From Elysia crispata (taxonomy: Eukaryota > Mollusca > Gastropoda > Plakobranchidae), in the NCBI GenBank assembly GCA_033675545.1, contig JAWDGP010002503.1, positions 57,501-121,500 of the forward strand: a stretch of 64,000 nucleotides of DNA, in the 5' to 3' direction. Below, piece by piece: positions 12,370-24,260 of this stretch. Every line of letters starts with the position of its first letter. The first letter of the stretch is position 1. The notes under the pieces are model-generated. The model did no database searches and had not been told where the DNA came from. It was given only the letters and a program-made list of their open reading frames with translations. The position numbers and the translations under genes are program-made.

Positions 12370-15300
12370 ATGCTCAAGAGAAAGCTAGAGGAAGAGCCAC
12401 CACCCACTTCGGCTACTCAGCGTCAGACCAGCAGTGATCAAGGTGAAGGTCAAGCCAACAATGCACCCACTACCACCACCTCCACCACTTGCGTCAGTGA
12501 TGGTAATACAAGTGGCAGCACCAGCACAGCTCAAAACCAAGCTGCTGCAGCTTCCTCTTCATCATCAACATCATCTAATGGTGGCCAAGCTACAGAGAGT
12601 GATGATAGTAACTGCAGCGCTGGCAGCACTGATGCCTTAGCTCCTGAAGGTAAGGGTAAAGATTTCCTCAACATTGATAATACTGATTGGATGTGATGTG
12701 AAAGGTTTGTGGCCATGCTGTCAGTTGTGTAATTGTGATGATTTTCTGGCTTGATTATAATAACCCTGGTCAGTTATATAACTGCGGTAATTTTCTGGCT
12801 TGATTATGATAACCCTGGACAGTTATATAACTGTAGTAATTTTCTGGCTTGATTACAATAACCCTGGTCAGTTATATAATTGTGGTAATTTTCTGGCTTG
12901 ATTATGATAACCCTGGACAGTTATATAACTGTGGTAATTTTCTGGCTTGATTATGATAATCCTGTTCAGTTATGTAATTGTGGTGATATTTTGGCTGGGT
13001 TATGATAACCCTAGTCAGACTGAAGGGTAACTGTCAAATCCCATGCTTTCTGTTCCTTTATGCTCTCAATCAATCAGTAGCTGTGCTCTTTAGTATAGGT
13101 GATCATGACCTCCCACGCATCTCTATCCCTCGTCAATTTCAGTGAATCTGTTACTGTACTACTTTGAGCCACTTTGTCAGTCCATCCAACATCTGTTCAC
13201 GCTGTTTTCCCCTCCTGCACAAGATGTTCTAGTGTGTAGGTTTCTTGGCGTTTACGGATTCTATTTATGAGTGAACTTGCTGTGTCGGCTTATCGTAACA
13301 CTGTTTCGTTTGATTTCTTTGCAGTCCATGAGATTCGTAGCCTTCTCTGTAGGAACCACATTTCTGCTGCTTCCAGTTTCTTTTGCACAACTGTTTTGAA
13401 ATTGTTCAGGTTTCGCACCCATACATCAGAATGGGTTTAGTTTAGCACTCCTGAGCTCTTCTTCTGTGAATCGAGATAAAGTTATTTGTTAGTAAGTGTT
13501 GCGAGATATGGTTATTTGTTAGTAAGTGTTGTTGGGTACATCACTTAATATTAAAGCACCCAAGTATTTGAGTTGATCCCTTAGCTTGAGTTTATTTCTG
13601 TAGATAAAGATACTGATCAGTGGACTGAGCTTGAGTTTATTTCTGTAGATAAAGATATTGATCAGTGGACTGAGCTTGAGTTTATTTCTGTAGATAAAGA
13701 TGCTGATCAGTGGACTGAGCTTGAGTTTATTTCTGTAGATAAAGATACTGATCAGTGGACTGAGCTTGAGTTTATTTCTGTAGATAAAGATATTGATCAG
13801 TGGACTGAGCTTGAGTTTATTTCTGTAGATAAAGATGCTGATCAGTGGACTGAGCTTGAGTTTATTTCTGTAGATAAAGATACTGATCAGTGGACTGAGC
13901 TTGAGTTTATTTCTGTAGATAAAGATATTGATCAGTGGACTGAGCTTGAGTTTATTTCTGTAGATAAAGATGCTGATCAGTGGACTGAGCTTGAGTTTAT
14001 TTCTGTAGATAAAGATACTGATCAGTGGACTGAGCTTGAGTTTATTTCTGTAGATAAAGATATTGATCAGTGGACTGAGCTTGATTTTATTTCTGTAGAT
14101 AAAGATATTGATCAGTGGACTGAGCTTGAGTTTATTTCTGTAGATAAAGATGCTGATCAGTGGACTGAGCTTGAGTTTATTTCTGTAGATAAAGATACTG
14201 ATCAGTGGACTGAGCTTGAGTTTATTTCTGTAGATAAAGATGCTGATCAGTGGACAGAGTTTGAGTTTATTTCTGTAGATAAAGATACTGATCAGTGGAC
14301 TGAGCTTGAGTTTATTTCTGTAGATAAAGATACTGATCAGTGGACTGAGCTTGAGTTTATTTCTGTAGATAAAGATATTGATCAGTGGACTGAGTTTGAG
14401 TTTATTTCTGTAGATAAAGATACTGATCAGTGGACTGAGCTTGAGTTTATTTCTGTAGATAAAGATGCTGATCAGTGGACTGAGCTTGAGTTTATTTCTG
14501 TAGATAAAGATGCTGATCAGTGGACTGAGCTTGAGTTTATTTCTGTAGATAAAGATACTGATCAGTGGACTGAGCTTGAGTTTATTTCCGTAGATAAAGA
14601 TGCTGATCAGTGGACTGAGCTTGAGTTTATTTCTGTAGATAAAGATATTGATCAGTGGACTGACAACTAGTAATTTTGTATTTTTACTATTCAGTTCCAA
14701 TCCTTTCTTTCTGCTTTCTTCTTCAACAATATCTAATAATTGTTGCAAATTTTCTTATTTTCTGTAATAAATACAGTTGTCATCACTATACCTCAAGTTG
14801 TTTATATTGTGCCGTCCTAGTTTAATTCCTGGGTATCCTTCTAGGTTTGGCATAATTATTTCACTTAGGGAGAGAAAAGGTAAGGGAAAAAACATACATC
14901 ATTGTCTGACACCATGCTTATGAGCTGGTTTCTCCATCAACTTGCATTGCTTCTGTCTGTTCCCAGTACATATTTTTGATCACTCTTAGATCTTTCCCCT
15001 CTATCTTCAACTATTTTAGTTGTGTAGATTGTATTTGTTGTACCTTTTCCCTCCCCTAAGCCACCCTGTTCCTCTGCTACTTCTGGCTTAATTTTGTTTC
15101 TGAGTCTCATCAGGTTGATTCTTTCAAATGTTCTGGTGATACGACTAATAAGACTGAGCATTCTATGCAACTCACACTCTGTTGCCACTGATATAAATGT
15201 CGATTTGGAGATGCCTGGTGGAATCTGACCTGTGTCATAGATTTCGTTAGTAATGTCGTGATCTTATCAATTCCATAGTCTTCAAGTGCTTTTAAAAGTT

Positions 15301-18300
15301 CCATATTCTTGTGGACTCAATCGCATCTATGAACAAGAATGGGGTAAGAATGAGGATAAATTCAAAAATTGAAATTAGTATTTTAACAACAACATAACTG
15401 TAATGTTAATTCATTTTTTAGAAAAAGATGTGCTAAAACATACAGGAAATACTTCTATTGCTGGATTACAGATTTTTTATTGCAAGGCTCTCAAATATAA
15501 TCACTGATCATTCTTAGAATCTTACCGTAACTGTGGAAAACAACTAATTTATTTCACTCTCTTCTGTTTAAAGACCCTATGAGGCTCTGTAAGAACAAGC
15601 AAAAAGTTGCTAGAATTGCAAATCCTTTTAGAAATTCATAGCTGTATGATAATTAGTATTTAATAGGGGATGTATTAATACTAATAATACACTGGGATTT
15701 TCACAAAATTAGCTAACCATTGTTATTCGATTGTAGAAACTGTGGTGGCATTCTATTTCTACCTGATAATTGCACAAGTTTGAGTTCACAAATCAGTCAT
15801 GCCCTTTGTTTAAGATGTTTTCACAAACTACTATGACTTGCCTTTGAAAACAAATGGTTACTTAAGTGACTTTTATGAAAATCACATTGGTGAAAACGAA
15901 AATTGCTAAAGTTATGAACTCTTTAACCAAGCTGTGAATTAGAAAGAAAATTGCTTTTCAATGTAAAGTATTAAGGATGATAAAGGAGGGGAGGGAGATT
16001 CTTAAATCTCAATTCGGAGTGCTAATTGTATTCTGAAAACCAGTGCTCATTACCAATCAGTCTGAAGGTAATCAAAATGGTAGCTCTGTTAACCCTCTGG
16101 ACCCCTTCCCCCTCCCGCTCTCCCCAGTGTCAGGCCCGTCTCCCCCCAAGCGCATGAAGCGGAGAGTGAACTTCAAGGGTGTGACTGTTTACTACTTCCC
16201 TCGTCGCCAAGGCTTCACTTGTGTGCCTAGTGAGGGTGGATCATCACTTGGTGAGAAACTAATGCTTCTCAATGTTTTAATTACAAGCAGTGTAAACAAC
16301 AGAAATTGGTAGAACAACAAAGCATTCATCTCATTATAGGAATAGGACGCATTCATCTCATTATAGGAATAGGACTCAGTAGGTCAAATTTACAGTCAGA
16401 TTTTCCTGCATTTTTTTTTTTTTTTTGATTTAAGGAAAATTAGTTAAAATCTTGCCCCTCACGATTAGGCCAGAACATAAAAGTTTTGGTAGAAATTAAA
16501 ACAGCTGATACAAATTTTTTATCAAAGTCAAATCATCACTTCTATTTTCAACATTTGATTTATCTGCACAAGAATTTTAAGCAAAGTTCTCATTAATTGA
16601 CAACATATTGAAATACAATACAAAGTACGAATATCAATGTGAAAATTTCAGTATTTTTTTTTTTTTTTTACTTTATCTAGTTTTGTGTCAGTATCGTCCA
16701 ACTTTTATGGCTTGATAGTGAATGAAGAAAACAATCTTCACTCTTATATTCTTTGCAGGCATGTCTGAACGTCATAGCTTCACTCGCCAATTCTCACTAA
16801 GTGATTACTCAAGAGAACAAAAGCGGATTCACAGGGCCATTTTAGCAGAGCAGAGGCGTCAGGGGAAAATGTACCCATCCCCACTTCTGGCCACATCCTC
16901 TTTACACCATCAACAACATCATCATCACCAGCAGCAGCAACAGTTGGGGTCAGGCACGAATTGCAGCAATTGCGACAATAATGACGACGATGATGATTTA
17001 TCTTCAGCCAGTGAAGAGAGTGATAGCGAGTATGATGACTACTATTTCCTTCAGCCCTTACCTATTCGCCAGAGACGGATCCTTCTCCGCACATCAGGTG
17101 TGAAGAAAATTGACAATGAGGAGAAGGATGAGTGTCGGGATATTCGGGTGTCCAGGAATGTCTGTGGCTGTGATTGCAAGTTAGTGTGTGACCCAGCCAC
17201 CTGTACCTGCAGCCTTGCTGGGATCCAGTGCCAGGTCGATCGACTCTCTTTCCCTTGTGGATGCACTAAAGAGGGATGCAACAATGCCGCTGGACGAATT
17301 GAGTTCAATCCGATTCGTGTGCGCACACATTTCATTCACACTCTAATGCGGCTGGAGCTGGAAAAAAAAGACAGTGGCAGCAATATGGTCTCCACCCTAT
17401 TGAGTTCCTCAGAGCAACAGATGCTGATGGCTTCATCACCTGTCACATCTACTCTCAGCAATGGAGGCCTTGCATCTTCTCCATCTTTCCTCCCCACCTC
17501 TTTCTCCTCGTCACCGTCATCAACAGCTTCATCTTCTACAACCCTGTGTGAAATTGATGTTGTAGGTACCAATGGGGAAGGTGAAAAAGAGATCTCTCAA
17601 ACTGACATATCTGAGAATCATGTTAAAGTTCCAGACACATCACAGCCCAAAGAAAATGTGGATGAGGATAGAAACACAAGTAGTAACAGTGATAACTGCT
17701 GCTCAAGCCCTATTAGCAATAATGTCACATCCAATGGTAAAGTCCTTAAAAGCAGACTAAAGGTGAAAAAGCCAGAACCAATAGATCTGAATTTGTACAA
17801 CAGCAATGAAAAAGGTAGCTGTCGGGACTGTCAGAACACAGATATGTGCAATGTCATGATGCATGATGTTAAGTTTTCAATGGTTTCTCATCAGCAGCAT
17901 CAGCAGCGACAACACCAGCAGCAGCAGCAGCAGCACCAGAGGGCTATTGCCTCTGTAGGACTCCCCCAACCAGGTTTGGCAGGGTATGTAGGAGGTGTTG
18001 CACAGCTTCAGCATAATCACATGAATCTCGGTGGACAAGGAGGTATTTCCCTTTTACACCCTCCTCTGTCTCCACTCAACCAGCAATCTCCACAACAGCA
18101 GCAGCATATGCTGCTCTTCAACGATGGTGAGGAAGAATCTTACCAGGAGGAAAACTCGGCCTCTATGTACTTTGACAACGATGATAGTGGCTCCTATTCA
18201 GAGCTGAGTGACACATCACCAGAAGGGCTGATGGGATCATCAAGAACCTTTGGCTCCCTTGGGGGACAACAACAGCAACAGGTTGGTGCTTTTGCCAGCA

Positions 18301-20789
18301 GCAACAAGTTTCATCCTCACCTCAACCACCATCCCCACCACCAACAGCATCCACATCACTTGTCCGCACTACCCATGTTCACCACTACCATTAGCTCCAT
18401 TAGCAACAATGGGAGGCTGGTCCACAGCCATACCAACAGTAATGCTCAAGGCAGCTCCTCAGGCATAAATGGTCATGCGCATCCTATTTGTGTCCCACAA
18501 GGTCTGCATCAGTCATCTCTGATAGGGCCTGAACAACATCCCCGTACATCATCCCCTCATTCATTGTTGAGACCTCCGTTTCTCCATGGCACTGCAGCTT
18601 CTTTAGGAGCTTGCGTTACAGCGTCTCCTCCTGTGCCTGTTCCCCAAGAGAATAGCGCAGCCACAAGCTCTGCTAACAATTTACCTCTATTAGATGATAG
18701 TGCTGGTGGCAGCAACAACCACATCCTCATGGGCTGTTCCCCTGGGTATGACAGTGGTAAATTTTCATCCCACCATCATCACCACTCAGACATGCTGGAA
18801 TCTGGCCTTTCCCAGTGCCAACATCATCATCATCATCAACAGCAGTCCAGCCACCACTTTGGAAACATAATTCCTGTTGTTACTTCTGCGGCCAACTCAG
18901 CTCCTGTGGGTTTCGCTGTGGAAAACTTCATCTCACCCTCTCTTTCCTCCCCTCTTGGCTATGGGGTTGATGAGGATGCTGGAACTGTGGATGGAATTGG
19001 CACCATCTCAACACCATCATGCACCAGTGTCAAACAAAGCGAGAACTCTTTTGAAAACTCTGCAACAGCAATATGCTCTGTGACATCAAAGCCTCCTCTT
19101 GCAGCTTGCTGGGCTCCTCGGCTTCTGGTGGCCTCTGATACACCACAAGAAATGTTGAGTCCTTCAGACCATGCTCAGAGTAATGTTAGTACAGCTACTG
19201 CCAATGGTAGAATGCCTCAAACCACTCGTGAAGCTGTTGCCAGTGACACAGCTCCTGCCTCAAAGTTAAGAACGGCAGAATCTCTTGAGGTATCTGCTCA
19301 ACATTGTCACACTAATTATCCTCAGGACTGCCTGGGCCCAAGTCCTGCCAACCCCACCCCAACATGTGAACTGGTATCCCCAAACCTCTTGTCCCCTTCA
19401 CCCAGCACTTACGCCACCATGACAACCACCACCCGAGACAGGCTGGCTGCTTCATGCCCAGGTATATCTTCCCATATGGAGAATACAGGCTGTGCACTGG
19501 CTTTGACCTTTCCACAGTATAACACCAGTGAGAACAAGGAAGCTGATAGTGTTAGTGCTACCCTGGCAACAAGCAGCCAGACAATAAGTGACTCTCACAC
19601 TACCCTCTTTACTAACCATATGTATTCAGACACAGATGCCATAGACTGCAACAACTCAGTGGTCACCTCCGCTCCCCTTGTCAAGAGTTTCAAAACCATA
19701 TCCACAATTAACCCGTGTGGACCTCAGTCTGGCAGTGAATCTGCTGGGCAAAGCAACTTGGACCTATCAACAGAAGACCAAAATGAAATGGATGCTGTAA
19801 TGTCAAAAGTAGCCCCTACACCACAGCCGTCAGTCTCTAACAAGGAGCGTCAGGAGAGAAGCGAAACCACTGTAGCTGGTTCTGCTCCACCAAGGGACCA
19901 TTCAACTGTTTGGTCATGTATGGCTTCTGATGTCGCAGCCGTGCACAGCTGCTCTCAACCACCTGGTGCCTGTGAGAGAAAACCATTCCAATCATCCGTG
20001 CTGTATGAAGAGAAAAAATCAGAGCAGCAGCAGACAGTTTTGTTCCCAGAGAATTCGCAAACCAGCTCGCTAAGTGAATTTCAGTCATGCAAAGCATCTT
20101 CTCCATCAACAGCCACTTCTTCTAACAGCAGCATAGCCATTGAGGATGGTTGTGATAGTCTTCACCCAAGAAAGCCTGTGCTAGACTCTGTGAGTAACTT
20201 GACCAGATCTGTGCCAGTTAACTCGTTCACCACAAGCTGTGAGAGCCAGGCAGTGCCACAGGAAACAAAGCTTGACGAAGGTAGTTCTCTTAGTACAGAA
20301 AACGCTCTTATATCTATGTCTGCAGCTTCTCCGCTGAGCTCAGAAAACAAGAGGAAGATGCATGTTCCCAAAGATTCAGAGGAAAGGATAGATAGCAGAA
20401 GTAGAGATCTGAATTCTGAACAAACTGAAGTTGGCCAATTGCTGCCCTCCTATGTGGAATGCAAAGCAATTAAGCTTGCCTCCGACCAAGACGGTCCAGT
20501 TTTGAGTTCTAATGCAGCTAGTTATATAAATGATGCAAGTGAAAATGTTTTGACTTTAGCGTCACCAAGGGAAGATGAGGACTTCATTGAGAGCTCAGGA
20601 GCAAAGTGCTGTCCAGTCTTAACGGCAACATCACCTTCTTCATCTGCAATGCAACCAGCATCTGTACCTTTCCCATTGTCGCCGAAGAATTCAGAGAATG
20701 AGAAAATTCCAAGTGCCAGGGAGGTTGTCAAAGACTCCATCGCAGAGTTTTACCCATTATCAAACAATGTTCAAAAAGGTGTCGTTTAG
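12370..20789 (+). CDS. CSRNP: CSRNP-family cysteine/serine-rich nuclear protein (Axud1-like transcription factor)
   Basis: Exons: 12370-12649, 16044-16250 (an alternative acceptor at 16067/16068 is also in phase) and 16759-20789. All junctions are phase 1 and the donors are gtaagg and gtgaga. The model encodes about 1505 residues. CSRNPs are nuclear DNA-binding transcriptional activators. The start MLKRKLEEE matches the family's N-terminal LKRKF-type motif. Exon 2 carries [20 protein letters not shown] (about 140-159) and exon 3 opens with [20 protein letters not shown]. An acidic stretch and [17 protein letters not shown] precede the Cys-rich domain (about 288-367: [34 protein letters not shown], then [19 protein letters not shown]). 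These match human CSRNP2 closely. The C-terminal ~1,140 residues are Ser/Thr/Gln/His-rich with poly-Q and poly-H runs, making the protein two to three times the length of the vertebrate ones (about 550-600). The paralogue number cannot be assigned. The first exon could extend upstream if another start is used. Confidence 0.93.
12721..13014. repeat. 49-bp tandem array, 6 copies (LINE 3' tail)
   Basis: Six consecutive units, at 12721, 12770, 12819, 12868, 12917 and 12966, each about 49 bp. Each unit reads roughly (t/a)cagttatataactg, ggtaattttctggcttgat, then tatgataaccctgg. Copies alternate tcag and acag starts. The array directly adjoins the 3' end of the antisense LINE coding remnant, so on the minus strand it forms the element's 3' terminal repeat. 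It begins 71 bp after the CSRNP exon 1 donor. Confidence 0.9.
13015..15325 (-). mobile_element. 5'-truncated RTE-like LINE (reverse transcriptase remnant)
   Basis: Read on the minus strand, the stretch gives reverse-transcriptase blocks in order. [19 protein letters not shown] lies near 15300. [16 protein letters not shown] and [16 protein letters not shown] follow, then [28 protein letters not shown] comes next, with the catalytic box as YSDD (14790-14779; usually YADD). [20 protein letters not shown] follows, then [12 protein letters not shown]. The tail (about 13440-13030) retains decayed versions of LMYGCET and [13 protein letters not shown]. Frames are interrupted by several stops and shifts, and there is no endonuclease part, so the copy is dead on arrival. 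It lies antisense inside CSRNP intron 1. It ends in the 49-bp tandem tail and is interrupted by the 45-bp internal array. Clade assignment is from remembered motif similarity. Confidence 0.85.
13584..14663. repeat. 45-bp in-frame minisatellite inside the LINE reverse transcriptase, 24 copies
   Basis: The unit begins cttgagtttatttctgtaga and continues taaagat(ac/at/gc)tgatcagtggactgag. The span is exactly 24 x 45 bp. On the minus strand each unit encodes 15 residues, [15 protein letters not shown] or [15 protein letters not shown]. The frame stays open through the whole array, giving a 409-codon frame (14748-13519) with genuine RT sequence on both sides. The unit corresponds to the RT segment that normally occurs once just before the QFKYLG-type motif, so the array arose by amplification of LINE coding sequence. 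Confidence 0.95.
15326..16043. other. Remainder of CSRNP intron 1
   Basis: AT-rich intron sequence after the LINE. No further element was recognised. It ends at the acceptor gaaaaccag (16043) preceding exon 2. Confidence 0.6.
16251..16758. other. CSRNP intron 2
   Basis: A 508-bp intron with donor gtgaga and acceptor ttctttgcag. It contains a 29-bp tandem duplication (cattcatctcattatagg, near 16323-16377) and poly-T runs. The stretch before the acceptor reads as [13 protein letters not shown] if translated; this is intronic and not a signal peptide. Confidence 0.85.
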
Positions 20790-21672
20790 ATCAGATAAAT
20801 TATAATTAATTAATTTTTTCCCTTCTTCAATTTAGAAATACTTTAATTGAAGATAAGACAGTAAAGGAAAATAAATAGTTTGACGGAATAATTTGTAGAG
20901 GTCTTAATTTATATAACATGTCAAATTTTTGTCTGCATTATCTCAAGACAAGAAAGTGATAAATTGTCCAAATTTTCACACCATTAATTTTTTAAATTTT
21001 ATTACCAGTATATGATGTCATAATCAATCTTATGTAAAATTAAGATATCCCAACATTCTATATTTTGGAACAAGTCATAAAATCTTGTCTCTTTTTTAAA
21101 TTTAAACTTAAAAGTTGAAAATGATTCCCTGGCTTTTAGTAATCATTACTCAAAACTTGTTTTTATCCAATCTTTGTGATAGCAATGTACAAATGAAAGC
21201 ATAATTTTAACAAAAAAAAAAAACCCAACAAAATGATGATGGCTTCATAAAGATAAACAAGGGCTCGATTTTTCTTTCTCTATCTGTAAGCGTATTCATG
21301 TATAAGACTGAGAAAGACTAAAAAATGTAAAAAAAAATATAAATAAAACCATTAATAATGCATCTCATTAATGTGTAAAGAAAACTCTTTCAAAACGAAT
21401 CTCGACCAAAAGTTTCCCCCTTACTCTGCTTGTTCTTGCTGATTTTATGTTCAATCATGAAGTTTTTATGCAAACAGTCTAAATCCATCTTGTTTTAGTT
21501 GTCAAGAGCAGCACTTTGCTTGTTTTCTGTAGAAATATTTGTAGTAAAATCAAATCACAACAAATCTAAATTTTTGGCAAGAAAATTCTCCTGTCAAGTG
21601 CAGTGTTCCTTAATAGTTAGCTTTGGGTTCAGTGTTGGCTTCTTCTCTGGTAACTTTTTATTTTGGCAGGAC

Positions 21673-21810
21673 CTGGTTTAGAGACAATCTCTTCCCATCT
21701 AGAAGCTACACAGATGATCTGGTTTAGAGACAATCTCTTCCCATCTAGAAGCTACACAGATGATCTGGTTTAGAGACAATCTCTTCCCATCTAGAAGCTA
21801 CACAGATGAT
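21673..21810. repeat. 46-bp perfect triplication
   Basis: Three back-to-back copies beginning ctggtttagagacaatctct at 21673, 21719 and 21765. They are identical by eye apart from edge bases. It is an isolated short array in otherwise repeat-poor DNA. Confidence 0.9.
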
Positions 21811-23099
21811 CTTGTTCACTGTTGCACTTCTCCCTTTGGGAACATCTGTCTTCCTATTGGCAAAATCTAAAATTTTGAACTCAACTAAAAATGCAAGTTT
21901 AAGTAATAATGTAAAAGTATACATACATCAGAAAGGGCATAAGCTAAGGAGCAGTAAAGAAATAAATCAGAATGGATCTATCTTGAACATTTTTTCTTAC
22001 ATTTGAATAAAATTATTTTACATCCATTTTGGCTAATACTTTATAAGGGCCATGTGCACTGGAGAATAATGACAAGCTGGGGTTTTGGGATCAGAGTCAC
22101 ATGAATTGAATGGTAATTCTAAATCAGGGACCTCCATTTCAATTTACTATTTAGACTGCTTATTTTCAAGGGCCTTTGAAATAGATAATGCAGTTTAAAT
22201 TGTTAGAAAGAAGATTTATATGTTGATACACAGACAAAAAACAATGTCAAATGGAACTAGGATCTAAATTTGAATGAACCATGTAACGATAAACAAATTA
22301 AATGGTAAATGCTTGATGAACTACATATATAAACCTACACATTTCCTATCTTGGAAGTGTGGAGTTTGATGTCTTGAAAGTGCAGAGCTCTTGTTTTAAT
22401 GTTTATTTATGGAATCATCAAGTTAGGTTATGCTCTCCTAATCTCTTTGTCTGTAAGTAGGGACTGATCTAAACAAAAACAAAAAATAAAATGAAACTTG
22501 AAAAGAAAAACAAAAGATTTAAACGCATTTAGACACCCCCCCCCCCCCATCTAAAAACATTAAACATTGATTTTTGTTTTTTTTAACAACATTGATTGAC
22601 AATGAATTGCACAAAGGCTTAAAAGTCTTACAATAGATTTGATGGTGAGGAAAATATTGAGCATTATGAAGATCAACTGTGTATAAATATGTACAGGAAT
22701 TTAAATTTTTTCATGTTCACAGCTAGGAGACAAGAACCACAAATGTTTTAACATTTCAATGTGCAAGAAAAGAATGAAAAAAAAATATCAGCAGTAAATC
22801 TATGTTGATTTAAAATAATTAATGACTGGCTGTATCATTTAAAGTTTGCCATAAATGTATCTATATTTCAATGTGTGCTCTTGTATTTTAGACGCTTTAA
22901 AGTTTTTATTCCTTCTATCAGTGTTTGTATGTAGTGCACCTTGAAAATGCTGTTGATGTACAAATGTTCATAATTGATATAAATTTATAAATTTTACATT
23001 GTTGAGATGTGTTGGAAAAAAAAAATTGTCACCTACGCAAAAATTCCTCCTTGATTATATACCCTATAATTGTTACCCCTCACCCTTATAAATACTTGA

Positions 23100-23104
23100 A
23101 TCTC

Positions 23105-23191
<87 letters not shown>

Positions 23192-23192
23192 C
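23100..23192. repeat. Compound microsatellite (CTGT)n-(CT)n
   Basis: About eight ctgt units are followed by a CT run with few interruptions. It lies downstream of CSRNP, possibly in its 3' UTR. Confidence 0.9.
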
Positions 23193-24260
23193 ACACACAT
23201 CCACTAAGTGTATAAGAGTTATTTTGAAGCATATAAAGAGAAGTCTATAAGTATTTTTTGTGGCAACTGATATGAAATTAATTTGTTGCTACCTCAGGTC
23301 ATGAGTAACGAATCTCTCTCTTTGTTTTGGTCTGAGAATATCTTTATTATCATATCTTCTTAGTTTGTTTTGAAAATTGATTTTACAAAAAACAAATAAG
23401 TTGTTCTCAAGAGTATCCATTCAATTTCAGTTCTAAATTTGATTACAATTCATTTCCACCTTTAAAGAGCAGCAACCCAAAATCACATTAATCAAATGAG
23501 AAATTTGGTTATTTGATTCAATTATGGGGTATTTGTGAGATTATATTAGCTTATATCAGAACTATACAGCATTAAGTGCAATCTTAATATCAAAATAAAA
23601 ATCTTTAGAATGCAAGCCTGAGCCATACAGTTTCTTATCTTGTTTGAGCTGGACCATATCAACAAATCCTAAGGAGGATTTAACCTTTTTTCTGAGTCTT
23701 TGAAATATAAATATATATTTATATGTATTTTTTGTTTAATGGCGATAATTTTAAAAGGTATTTCAAGGATACAGAAAAAAAAGGTAAAACCTTATCAGCA
23801 TCATATTGTTATGGCCCAAGTCTAACAAGTTAAGAAACTCTGTGTGGTTCATATATATATATGTAAAATATTATTTTGGGGAGCTATATCTTAAAACCTT
23901 GATTTTCAAAATGTAATTGTAATGGTGATAGTATGACATGACTCCAAATTCTTTAAAGTCTGAGGAGCTTCATTTGCCAGAGAAAGAGGCTGGCTTTATC
24001 CCTTGATTACACTTAATCTTTTTGTTCCTAATTTACTCTGTTCAGAAGAAAGGGGTGGGGGGAAAGATGATGCACTTGTGTATTTGTAAATCAAGGACTG
24101 TACATGATAAATATCCTACACTTGATATTGTAAAGTTGTTGTGACTTAGATGTTAGACATTGTCAGTATTTATTATTCGGTATAACTATATAAACAATCG
24201 GTGTACTGTTTTACCATGAGTCATATATTTGTAAGATAAAATTAAACCAACAAAATATTT

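Larger units (their letters stand above)
20790..24260 (+). other. CSRNP 3' UTR candidates and downstream DNA
   Basis: AT-rich sequence after the CSRNP stop, with no coding exon. AATAAA hexamers lie at 20870, 21342, 21961 and 22006, any of which could be used for polyadenylation. An ATTTA-containing patch lies near 22403. AU-rich elements would suit the short-lived mRNA of an immediate-early-type gene, but that is inference. The real 3' end cannot be placed from sequence alone. Confidence 0.4.

Noticed and set aside
16251-16312. Extension of the CSRNP exon 2 frame to 16312
   Set aside because: A good donor (gtgaga) lies at 16251, and joining to 16759 restores the conserved SSLGMSERHS sequence of the family.
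16722-16760. Apparent signal peptide [13 protein letters not shown] at the start of the long CSRNP frame
   Set aside because: It is read from intron sequence. The acceptor ctttgcag at 16751-16758 and phase-1 joining with exon 2 place the exon start at 16759, and CSRNP is nuclear.
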